From RGIG3009 sp045541495 (lineage in GTDB: Bacteria; Bacillota; Clostridia; Oscillospirales; Acutalibacteraceae): a stretch of 58,055 nucleotides of DNA. Under the pieces are notes generated by a model, which saw nothing but the letters and a program-made list of their open reading frames with translations, was not told the origin of the DNA and did not search any database. The stretch lies in the NCBI GenBank assembly GCA_045541495.1, contig JAZQJE010000048.1, positions 1 through 58,055 of the forward strand. The letters are read 5' to 3'. Positions 17,261 to 23,772 of the stretch are shown piece by piece. Both the position numbers and the translations under genes were made by a program. The number at the start of each line of letters is the position of its first letter. Position 1 is the first letter of the stretch.

Positions 17261-17272
17261 ACCCGTTCTCCC

Positions 17273-17740
17273 TCACCAAAACAACAAAGCTGCTAACAGA
17301 CCTCCGCAAACACCCATTGCCAAGCATACTTTTCCTTTTGTTTTCATGGTTTCCCGTGCTGAAGATAACTGTTCTTCCAATGCCTCACGGTAATCGTCGC
17401 AAAAACGGACCTCGCCTTCCACATCGGCACGGCCAATTCCTTCTGCAAACCCTTTCAGCAATAGACGATCATCTTCACATAACCCCTCTTTATCATTGAT
17501 ACACGTTTTCCACTTCTCCCGCATATCGGGATCATTGGGATTCACCTGCGGCGAACAGGGAAACAACTCGGTTACCAGTTCATATATAGGAGCGCCTGTA
17601 TAACGGATCTGTTCGGAAAGGCGGCTAAGGAACCGCGAATAGTGTTGCAAGATCTTCACCCGTCGTTGCAATTTTATCCAAGCGGTGCATCCCATACCTG
17701 TCCCTGTTATTACCAACAAAATAAGTCCTACCCATTTCAT
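17273..17740 (-). CDS. spoIIIAB: stage III sporulation protein AB
   Basis: 155 aa: N-terminal membrane helix (MKWVGLILLVITGTGMG), a helical soluble region, and a short hydrophobic C-terminus. SpoIIIAB resembles GspF-type platform proteins of type II secretion. CGGAGG precedes ATG 17740. Unusually, the first 116 nt overlap the annotated 3' end of spoIIIAA in another frame (see findings). Confidence 0.87.
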   Translation of the reverse strand: MKWVGLILLVITGTGMGCTAWIKLQRRVKILQHYSRFLSRLSEQIRYTGAPIYELVTELFPCSPQVNPNDPDMREKWKTCINDKEGLCEDDRLLLKGFAEGIGRADVEGEVRFCDDYREALEEQLSSARETMKTKGKVCLAMGVCGGLLAALLFW

Positions 17741-18641
17741 GTAACCAGTCCTCCGTTCGATACCATTCATCGATCTTGCCGGGCATGTCATGTCCTTTCA
17801 AGAAGAAGATATATTCAAATGCCCCTTGTTGCAAGGAGCGATACACCGTCGGTCGTCGTACCAGATCGGAAACTGATCCGTGTATCGTTGTGATCACCGT
17901 TACACCGCGGCATACACTATCCAGAACCGCGTCGATCTCGGCGTTATCTCCTAACTCATCAAAAACGATCACTTGAGGCGACAAAGTGCGTACAGCCATT
18001 TCCACCCCGACAGCTTTTGGCGTGTACAATAGCGTGTCACCCGCCGATATTTTCCCGCTTCCCGTCAATTCCCCACGTTCATCGATCACCGCAACTGCAA
18101 GTCCTTGTCGGTCAAACTGATAGATCAAGTCGCGTAACAAACTGGTTTTTCCGCTGGACGGCTCTCCGCAGATCAACGCACTGTGTATCGTGTTGTTTGC
18201 ATACAATATCTTCGCAATTTCCGCCGCGCAACCGTGATGTTCCCGCGCGATCCTCACACATAACGATCGGATATTGCGAAAGGAGTCTACCTTTCCACCG
18301 CGCACCACCGCCGTTCCGCCCACCCCGATACGGTAACCTTCACGGGTCGTGATATAGCCGTTTCGCAGTTCTTCCTGATGGGTATACACTGACCGATCAC
18401 AAGCAATCTCAAAAGTGTTTTCTACCCATTCTTCTTGACAGATCGCACCCCGGTTACGGTCTTCACTAATTTGCCCATCTGTCGTGAGATACCAAGCCTT
18501 GCCGCGAATGGCGAGGACCAGCGGATTTCCCTTTCGTAAACGGATCTCCTGTATTTGCGCGCCGATATTGACGGGTAATTGGCACAAAAGCCGTTGCAAT
18601 GGCGCCGGAAAAATACGAATGACTGTTTTAAACCCCTTCAT
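17625..18641 (-). CDS. spoIIIAA: stage III sporulation protein AA (ATPase)
   Basis: 338-aa secretion-superfamily ATPase thought to power the SpoIIIA channel. Walker A GEPSSGKT is at 159-166 and Walker B VIVFDE at 224-229, with TTIHG (sensor) at 251-255. About 30 residues longer than typical family members; the extra C-terminal tail is exactly the stretch that overlaps spoIIIAB. GGGAGG RBS. First gene of the operon. Confidence 0.92.
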   Translation of the reverse strand: MKGFKTVIRIFPAPLQRLLCQLPVNIGAQIQEIRLRKGNPLVLAIRGKAWYLTTDGQISEDRNRGAICQEEWVENTFEIACDRSVYTHQEELRNGYITTREGYRIGVGGTAVVRGGKVDSFRNIRSLCVRIAREHHGCAAEIAKILYANNTIHSALICGEPSSGKTSLLRDLIYQFDRQGLAVAVIDERGELTGSGKISAGDTLLYTPKAVGVEMAVRTLSPQVIVFDELGDNAEIDAVLDSVCRGVTVITTIHGSVSDLVRRPTVYRSLQQGAFEYIFFLKGHDMPGKIDEWYRTEDWLHEMGRTYFVGNNRDRYGMHRLDKIATTGEDLATLFAVP

Positions 18642-18665
18642 GGCCTGTCCTCCCGTCTTGTCCTA

Positions 18666-18693
18666 TCTGTATGCAACGGCAAAGAAAATTAGA
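18666..18693 (-). promoter_or_regulatory. candidate sigma-E promoter of the spoIIIA operon
   Basis: Minus strand: TCTAATT (18687-18693), 13-nt spacer, CATACAGA (18666-18673). The -10 resembles the sigma-E consensus CATACAnT and the operon is sigma-E-controlled in Bacillus. The match is by eye only. Confidence 0.45.
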
Positions 18694-18699
18694 ACAGGA

Positions 18700-19137
18700 T
18701 TTCTTTTGCTGATTGCCGAAAATCGCCTCTACTTGGAAGCGTTGGCGCGTCAATATCCCACCGTTCGTACCGCCGCCGACCCCTATCGGTTAACCACCGA
18801 GGAAGCACAAGTCATGGGTCAACTGAAAACTGCTTTTCGCCGCCGTGAAAAGTGACAACGGCATGTGGATTTTCTTTTTTCCAAGGGCGGCCTTTACAAA
18901 TGTTGCAACCAAAACTTGTTGTTCCACGGTTGCATCCCCATGAACGATGACGGCACTTTGATGGATATGGAGATCGACGGTCAATATCTTCACGGGAAAG
19001 CCTTGCTGGATACCATGGAACACCGTATTCATGTGGCGGAAACAGATGACGACTATGCGATTCGCGAACAGATCAACGACCTAACCATGTTGCTGGCCGC
19101 CTATCAGAGCGGTTTCATGAAAGAATGGAGAAAATAA
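18700..19137 (+). pseudogene. fbp: fbp relic: class III fructose-1,6-bisphosphatase with deletions and an internal stop
   Basis: Three pieces of the roughly 640-residue Firmicutes FBPase are joined in one frame. An N-terminal snippet (LYLEALARQYPTV) runs into the central block ADPYRLTTEEAQVMGQL, then, past an in-frame TGA at 18853-18855 (where the family has Leu in SEKLQKH), QRHVDFLFSKGGLY and NLLFHGCIPMNDDGT up to GKALLD. Directly after this comes the extreme C-terminal block HRIHVAETDDDYAIREQI...LLAAYQSGFMKEW. The metallophosphatase core is gone, so it cannot be active. The upstream boundary is approximate. The family comparison is from memory, not alignment. Confidence 0.8.
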
Positions 19138-19138
19138 C

Positions 19139-19180
19139 GACAAAAGCCCCGCTGCATGGCAGCGAGGCTTTTGTCGTTAA
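19139..19180 (+). terminator. terminator of the fbp relic
   Basis: GACAAAAGCC...GGCTTTTGTC inverted repeat with an inner CGCTGC/GCAGCG stem starts at the stop of the relic, indicating that the original gene end is preserved. Confidence 0.7.
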
Positions 19181-19331
19181 AGGGTGTTTTGAGGAGGGGT
19201 ATCGTACTCTTGCGAAGAGAAAGGCGGTTGCGGTTCCGTCTTCCTCTTGAGCACAACCCTACTATAACAAAGTTATCCGTAATGTTTGTGAATTGACTAT
19301 GAATAAAATATGAGAAAATTTTAATATTTTC

Positions 19332-19345
19332 CAAACAAATGTTTG
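19332..19345 (+). promoter_or_regulatory. LexA operator (SOS box) of lexA
   Basis: CAAAC-AAAT-GTTTG is a perfect inverted repeat close to the Gram-positive SOS box CGAAC-N4-GTTCG. It overlaps the -35 of the lexA promoter, which would give autorepression. Confidence 0.78.
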
Positions 19346-19371
19346 CTTTTTCTAAAAAGCTGTGGTATACT
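19343..19371 (+). promoter_or_regulatory. sigma-A promoter of lexA
   Basis: TTGCTT (19343-19348), 17 nt, TATACT (19366-19371). The operator covers the -35. Confidence 0.8.
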
Positions 19372-19409
19372 GTAAAAACGAACAAAGTTTCTTTTGGTGA
19401 GGGATGCAT

Positions 19410-19994
19410 ATGAAACCGTTAAACGAAAAGCAACAAAAAGTATTGGCTTTCTTGCAGGAACGGGCGCAGGATGGTGTCCCCCCCACGGTGCGTGAAATCT
19501 GCGATGCCGCGGGAATCAAATCCACCTCCACCGTTCACGCCTATTTAAAAACATTGGAAGAGGGCGGCTATATCCGCCGTGACAGCGGCCTTAACCGCAG
19601 TATCCGTATGCCGGGCGAAAACGTGGCTCGCGTACCGTTGTTGGGCAAGGTCACCGCCGGTATGCCCATTTTGGCCGTAGAGCAGGTAGAGGACTATGTC
19701 CCCTATTCCGGCGGCGGTTATCAAGCGGGGGAATTGTTTGCCTTGCGGGTATCCGGCACCAGTATGATCAACGCAGGTATTTTGGATAAAGATATCGTCA
19801 TCGTTCGCAAAACACCTGTGGCTGAGAATGGGGATGTGGTCGTCGCTCTGATCGGCGACGAAGCCACTGTCAAGCGTATTTTTTTTGAGGATGATCATAT
19901 TCGCCTGCAGCCGGAAAACGACGCTTATGAGCCCATCATCGTCAAAGAGGTCGTGGTATTGGGCAAAGTCATTTCTCTGTTGCGCAATTTTTGA
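19410..19994 (+). CDS. lexA: SOS repressor LexA
   Basis: 194 aa. N-terminal winged HTH (VREICDAAGIKSTSTVHAYL, about 27-46); C-terminal S24 peptidase with cleavage bond A83-G84 (KVTAGMPI), catalytic S118 (SGTSM) and K155 (EATVKRI). Upon RecA filament formation it cleaves itself and releases SOS genes. GAGGG lies 6 nt before ATG 19410, which is preferred over the ATG two codons earlier. It stands alone between the fbp relic and ssrA, with its own promoter and operator. Confidence 0.96.
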   Translation: MKPLNEKQQKVLAFLQERAQDGVPPTVREICDAAGIKSTSTVHAYLKTLEEGGYIRRDSGLNRSIRMPGENVARVPLLGKVTAGMPILAVEQVEDYVPYSGGGYQAGELFALRVSGTSMINAGILDKDIVIVRKTPVAENGDVVVALIGDEATVKRIFFEDDHIRLQPENDAYEPIIVKEVVVLGKVISLLRNF

Positions 19995-20007
19995 CAAAAA
20001 TAACACA

Positions 20008-20036
20008 TTGACTTTTGCCGCCGACTCCCCTATACT
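20008..20036 (+). promoter_or_regulatory. sigma-A promoter of ssrA
   Basis: TTGACT (20008-20013), 17 nt, TATACT (20031-20036), about 28 nt before the mature tmRNA 5' end. Confidence 0.82.
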
Positions 20037-20063
20037 GATAAGGACGGTTTCACCGTCCCATGC

Positions 20064-20412
20064 GGGGGCGTAAAGGTTTCGACGGGGATTGTGAACCGCG
20101 GTAAGCGAGTAGCGGGGCGGGACCGCTATAAAACCTGCAACTTTTAAAAACAAACGACAACAACACTGTTGCCCTCGCGGCCTAATTAGGCTGCCGTCTC
20201 TTCTCGGAATACCGCGACCAAGATAGAGGCGTCGATTAGCGGTGAACGTGAACGGTCGGGTGTCGCACCGACCGTCACGCCGTAGCGACTACCGTAGTTT
20301 AGAGCCTGCTCATCGGCGCTAAACGAGGGGAATCTCAAAAGATGTTCTGCACTCGGAGAAAGCTGCGGCAAGTGATTTTCGGACACGGGTTCGACTCCCG
20401 TCGCCTCCACCA
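20064..20412 (+). ncRNA. ssrA: transfer-messenger RNA (tmRNA)
   Basis: 349 nt. The 5' end GGGGGCG pairs with 3' CGCCTCC of the tRNA-like acceptor, CCA is encoded, and the T-arm GGGTTCGACTCCC is present; the 5' GTAAAGGTTTCGACGGGG block is diagnostic. The tag frame ends with codons for NDNNTVALAA and TAA at 20183-20185, an expected hydrophobic ALAA degradation tag. The resume codon is not the usual GCA: the codon before AAC is ACA (20150-20152), so the first tag residue may be Thr. It rescues stalled ribosomes with SmpB, which is not in this window. Confidence 0.96.
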
Positions 20413-20653
20413 GAAAAAACAGAGTATATCCTTTTGGATATGCTCTGTTTTTATTTGCGACGGAATTAAAAGGGCGTTCAAAAAACAGTCCGGTGGACCT
20501 GCTTTTAAACCGTCGCGTTGCAGAGCCCTATCACGCTGTGCCGAGACGTATAGGCGAGAACAAAACTATGGACTGCACAGACCGTCACCTCCACCAAATG
20601 CCACAAAACTCGGCTATTTCAGCGACTTTTTTCTTTTTGTGTATAAATATTTT
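20413..20653 (+). other. gene-free stretch after ssrA with a second ssrA-3'-like sequence
   Basis: Apart from the ssrA terminator I see no gene. At 20582-20596 the stretch carries CCGTCACCTCCACCA, a 14/15 match to the tmRNA 3' end at 20398-20412, which makes this a candidate integration scar. Confidence 0.5.
20415..20454 (+). terminator. terminator of ssrA
   Basis: AAAACAGAGTATATCC, TTTT loop, GGATATGCTCTGTTTTT: a near-perfect hairpin with a U-tract starting 3 nt after the tmRNA CCA. Confidence 0.88.
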
Positions 20654-20659
20654 AAAAAA

Positions 20660-20712
20660 GCACCACACCTCCTATGGTAGTTCTTTAATTCTACCATAGG
20701 AGGTGCTTTTTC
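20660..20712 (-). terminator. bidirectional terminator hairpin downstream of the InlB-repeat gene
   Basis: Perfect 15-bp stem CACCTCCTATGGTAG (20666-20680) / CTACCATAGGAGGTG (20691-20705) flanked by AAAAAAGC and GCTTTTT, so it could stop transcripts from either side. The central part is shared with a hairpin in the IS relic at 52415-52455. Confidence 0.8.
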
Positions 20713-20720
20713 CATTAACC

Positions 20721-22052
20721 TTATTCACGATATGTCTTTTTTCGAAGAAGCAACACCAGGCAAAATGCCGATAACATGGTCAGTAAAAGCAAGCCAAGGT
20801 TGGCGGTATCACCGGTATTGGGCGAACTCGTCGGTGTGGTGGCTTTCGTCGTGGGAACGGTCGTCACTGACGACTGAAGGGCCTGTTCATTGGTAGTGAC
20901 CACCGTGGATGACACTGTCGTTACGGCCGTGGTGGTTTGTGTGGCGGATGGTGCCGTCGTTGTAGTCGCCGAAACCTGTGTTATTTGTGTGGTTGTTTGT
21001 TCCGTTGTTGGTGCAACAGTCTGGGTCGAAGACGGTACCGCGATGGATTCAGTGGTTGTAGAAACCGCTTTCCACTCCGCATACAGATCCACAACCGCAT
21101 CCTGTGTTGATGCAAGGTTTTTGATGATCTCACGGTCGGTATACCGAACGCCGGTGCCATCTTCTTCTGTATTCCAGCCAACAAAGGTAAAACCCTCTTT
21201 GGTAAACGCCGTTGGTGTTAAAGAGCGGAACGCATCATAGACAAACGTTTGATCTTCCATCGTACCCGTCCCACCGTTAGCATGAAATTTAACGGTGTAT
21301 TCCACGGGCGCCCATTGTGCAACCAGCGTAATAACGGCGTTGTTCTCATCTGTCAAGTTGCTGATAGCTTGGCCGTCTGTGTATTCGTTGGCATCGGTAC
21401 TCCAATTTTGGAAAATATAACCCGTAGCCGAAAAACCATTGGCAGACAGATTCTGGGTGGTGTCATACGTGAATATCTGGTCTTCCATGATACCTGTAGC
21501 ATTGCCATTGTTCGCATCAAACCGCACGGTATAGGTATTGGCCAACGGTGTTAAATATACAAGCAGGACCGAACAATCGTGCGCCGTATATCCGGGTTGC
21601 AAAATATCTTTTGTACAATAAACCTGGTCAGGCTCAACCGAACTCGTTGTATTAAAAATGCTGTGATATCGATAGCCATAGTACCCTTTTATCTGGGGAA
21701 CAACATAGGCCTGTGAGCCGAAAAAATACCGATACATATCGCTCTGCACATAGCCACCGGCATTATCCTCATGATATGCCCATTCACCCGGAACACCTTC
21801 GTTGCCTGTTGCTAATACTTCACCGGAATCCCCGTTCAGCACAACGAATCCGCCGGTAAAGGCCGCGCTGAGAGAATCGCCGGCAAACAAAAGCGACGAT
21901 GCATCCGGTGTTTGAGAATGTTCATTCAGAATGCCGGAATAGTCTACCCAATAACTTTTGGCTGAAGCAAACACCGTCGTTGACGGCAAGGCAACCAGAG
22001 TCATGCAAAAAATTAAGCAGAGGGCAATTAACCCTTTTATTCTCTGTTTCAT
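20721..22052 (-). CDS. cell-wall-anchored protein with InlB B-repeats and SPNTG sorting signal
   Basis: 443 aa. Signal peptide at 1-31 (cut after FASA), a unique N-terminal region (about 32-170) without a recognised domain, two Listeria-Bacteroides/InlB B-repeats (about 174-248 and 251-328, each with MEDQ.F.YD and a GW/NW...QW/EW end), a Thr/Ser-rich wall-spanning linker (330-408), then SPNTG (410-414), a membrane helix and RKKTYRE. That tail is a sortase signal of the (S/P)PxTG kind. The role is probably adhesion or surface display; no sortase gene lies in the window. GGAGGAGG RBS. It is transcribed alone. Confidence 0.85.
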   Translation of the reverse strand: MKQRIKGLIALCLIFCMTLVALPSTTVFASAKSYWVDYSGILNEHSQTPDASSLLFAGDSLSAAFTGGFVVLNGDSGEVLATGNEGVPGEWAYHEDNAGGYVQSDMYRYFFGSQAYVVPQIKGYYGYRYHSIFNTTSSVEPDQVYCTKDILQPGYTAHDCSVLLVYLTPLANTYTVRFDANNGNATGIMEDQIFTYDTTQNLSANGFSATGYIFQNWSTDANEYTDGQAISNLTDENNAVITLVAQWAPVEYTVKFHANGGTGTMEDQTFVYDAFRSLTPTAFTKEGFTFVGWNTEEDGTGVRYTDREIIKNLASTQDAVVDLYAEWKAVSTTTESIAVPSSTQTVAPTTEQTTTQITQVSATTTTAPSATQTTTAVTTVSSTVVTTNEQALQSSVTTVPTTKATTPTSSPNTGDTANLGLLLLTMLSAFCLVLLLRKKTYRE

Positions 22053-22264
22053 GCCAAACCTCCTCCAAATGATTCAGTGATAAGTACATACGCCTTTATT
22101 ATCTTTAATTTACCATATTGCAACATCTGTTGTAAAGATAATTTTTGATCGTTGCCTTGGTTTCTTTTTCCAAGAGTTTGCGACGATTTTCTGGTTGATC
22201 GGCCGTTTTCATGCGCTTTGCATTCAACATTTCTACCATATCACAAATGATCATTACTGTCCAC

Positions 22265-22293
22265 TTGCGTTTTCACCGAAAGTGCCGTATAAT
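22265..22293 (+). promoter_or_regulatory. sigma-A promoter of the HAD gene at 22328
   Basis: TTGCGT (22265-22270), 17 nt, TATAAT (22288-22293), about 35 nt before the start codon. The rest of the 22053-22264 gap is AT-rich and shows no further feature I can support. Confidence 0.78.
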
Positions 22294-22327
22294 AAAGACC
22301 GATCATTTTTCAGCTGGAGTCGATAGC

Positions 22328-23038
22328 ATGGCATTTTCCACCGTTTTATTTGATCTGGACGGGACGTTGTTGCCCATGGATCAAGACGTATTTGTAAAAG
22401 CGTATTTTAAAGGATTGGCAGGAGCGTTGACGCCCCGCGGTTATGCACCCGAAACCGTTATTCAAACGGTGTGGCAATGTGTACACGCCATGATCAAAAA
22501 TGACGGCAGCCATCTGAATGAAACGGTTTTTTGGGATTCCTTTTGTCAGTTATTCGGCAACAATGTGTTAAATGAAAAACCGATATTGGAAGAGTTCTAT
22601 CATACAGAGTTTAACAAGGTCCAACAAGTTTGCGGATACGATAAACGAGCGGCGATCATCGTTCGCGCTTTGAAAGCCAACGGGATACAAGTCGTTTTGG
22701 CTACCAATCCCGTTTTCCCTGCCATTGCCACCGAAAGCCGCATGCGATGGGCAGGTTTAACGCCGGGTGATTTTGCGTGGTATACAACTTATGAAAACAG
22801 CCATTATTGCAAACCGAATCTCGCTTATTATGAAGAGATCCTTCACCGTATCAGGTGCGCCCCCGAAAACTGTATCATGGTCGGCAACGATGTCGGCGAA
22901 GATATGGTAGCGCAAAAATTGGGGATGGACGTTTTCCTTTTGACCGATTGCCTTATCAATCAAAACAAAGACGATATTACCTCCTATCCTCACGGCAGTT
23001 TTGATGAATTGGCCGCCTTTTTAAACATAAAATTATAA
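22328..23038 (+). CDS. HAD-superfamily hydrolase
   Basis: 236-aa cytosolic phosphatase-type protein. HAD motif I DLDGTLLPMD (residues about 9-18, nucleophile D9 and general acid D11), motif II in VVLATNPVF, motif III Lys in CKPNLAYYEEIL, and motif IV VGNDVGEDMVAQKLGM are all present. A helical cap lies between motifs I and II (subclass C1). The substrate is not predictable. It is monocistronic with its own promoter and converges on the HAD gene at 23075, sharing a terminator. Confidence 0.86.
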   Translation: MAFSTVLFDLDGTLLPMDQDVFVKAYFKGLAGALTPRGYAPETVIQTVWQCVHAMIKNDGSHLNETVFWDSFCQLFGNNVLNEKPILEEFYHTEFNKVQQVCGYDKRAAIIVRALKANGIQVVLATNPVFPAIATESRMRWAGLTPGDFAWYTTYENSHYCKPNLAYYEEILHRIRCAPENCIMVGNDVGEDMVAQKLGMDVFLLTDCLINQNKDDITSYPHGSFDELAAFLNIKL

Positions 23039-23078
23039 CAAACGGGCTCGTTGTCAAAACAACGAGTCCGTTTGTTAT
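23037..23078. terminator. bidirectional terminator between the two HAD genes
   Basis: AACAAACGGGCTCGTTGT, AAAA loop, ACAACGAGTCCGTTTGTT: an 18-bp stem (one mismatch) between convergent stops, with A/T tracts on both sides. Confidence 0.8.
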
Positions 23079-23758
23079 AGAATTTTTTTAATTTCAAGAA
23101 GGCCGGTGACGGTATAATCCGCTTCGTAACTTTTCGCTCCCGTTTTATGATGGTCATACCAACAGGTATGCAACCCGTAGGCTTTTCCGCCGCCGATATC
23201 CGCTGTGAGGGAATCACCGATGATGATACATTGTTCAGGTGTGATATTCGGCAATTGCGCAAAACAGGCATCGAAATAAGAACGGCTGGGTTTGGCGGCA
23301 CCTAATCTTTCGGAAATAAACGCTTTGTGAAAATACCGAAGCATATCCACCGTGGTCAACCGTTTCACTTGTTGGTCGTAAGGCGCATTACTGGCGATAC
23401 AGACGGTATATTTCGAGTACAAATACGGCAATAACTCGTAGGATCCCTCAACGGGAATGGCTTCCGTTGCCAAATGTTGCAGAAACTGTGTTTCCACGGC
23501 AGGGCCATCCCCTGTCAATCCCAATTCCTGCAACACCAGCGACCACCGTGTAGCGTGCAATTCGGATCGGGTAAGGGTACCTTGTTCAATGCGCCGCCAC
23601 AGCCCGTTGTTAACTTGTTGAAATGTACCGTACATGGTGCTTTCGAAAGGCAATCCGCATTCCGCAAAGGATTTTTCCATAGAGATTCGCGAACAGGCAT
23701 CGAAATCCAATAACGTGTTATCGATATCCAAAAAAACTACTCTAATACCCTGTAACAT
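23075..23758 (-). CDS. HAD hydrolase, YjjG-type nucleotidase
   Basis: 227 aa with HAD motif I FLDIDNTLLDFD, motif II CIASNAPYDQQ, motif III Lys in GAAKPSRSYFDACF and motif IV IIIGDSLTADIGGGKAYGL. The pattern and the cap resemble YjjG/YfnB house-cleaning pyrimidine nucleotidases. GGAG seven bases upstream supports ATG 23758; an in-frame start at 23776 overlaps ligA. It lies directly downstream of ligA and is probably co-transcribed. Confidence 0.84.
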   Translation of the reverse strand: MLQGIRVVFLDIDNTLLDFDACSRISMEKSFAECGLPFESTMYGTFQQVNNGLWRRIEQGTLTRSELHATRWSLVLQELGLTGDGPAVETQFLQHLATEAIPVEGSYELLPYLYSKYTVCIASNAPYDQQVKRLTTVDMLRYFHKAFISERLGAAKPSRSYFDACFAQLPNITPEQCIIIGDSLTADIGGGKAYGLHTCWYDHHKTGAKSYEADYTVTGLLEIKKIL

Positions 23759-23772
23759 ACCGTTCTCCGTTT

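Noticed and set aside
18484..18855. 123-aa protein on the plus strand
   Set aside because: Its first part is antisense to spoIIIAA and the remainder is the fbp relic.
19379..19392. Second LexA box (CGAACAAAGTTTCT)
   Set aside because: Only the left half matches the consensus; the perfect dyad at 19332 suffices.
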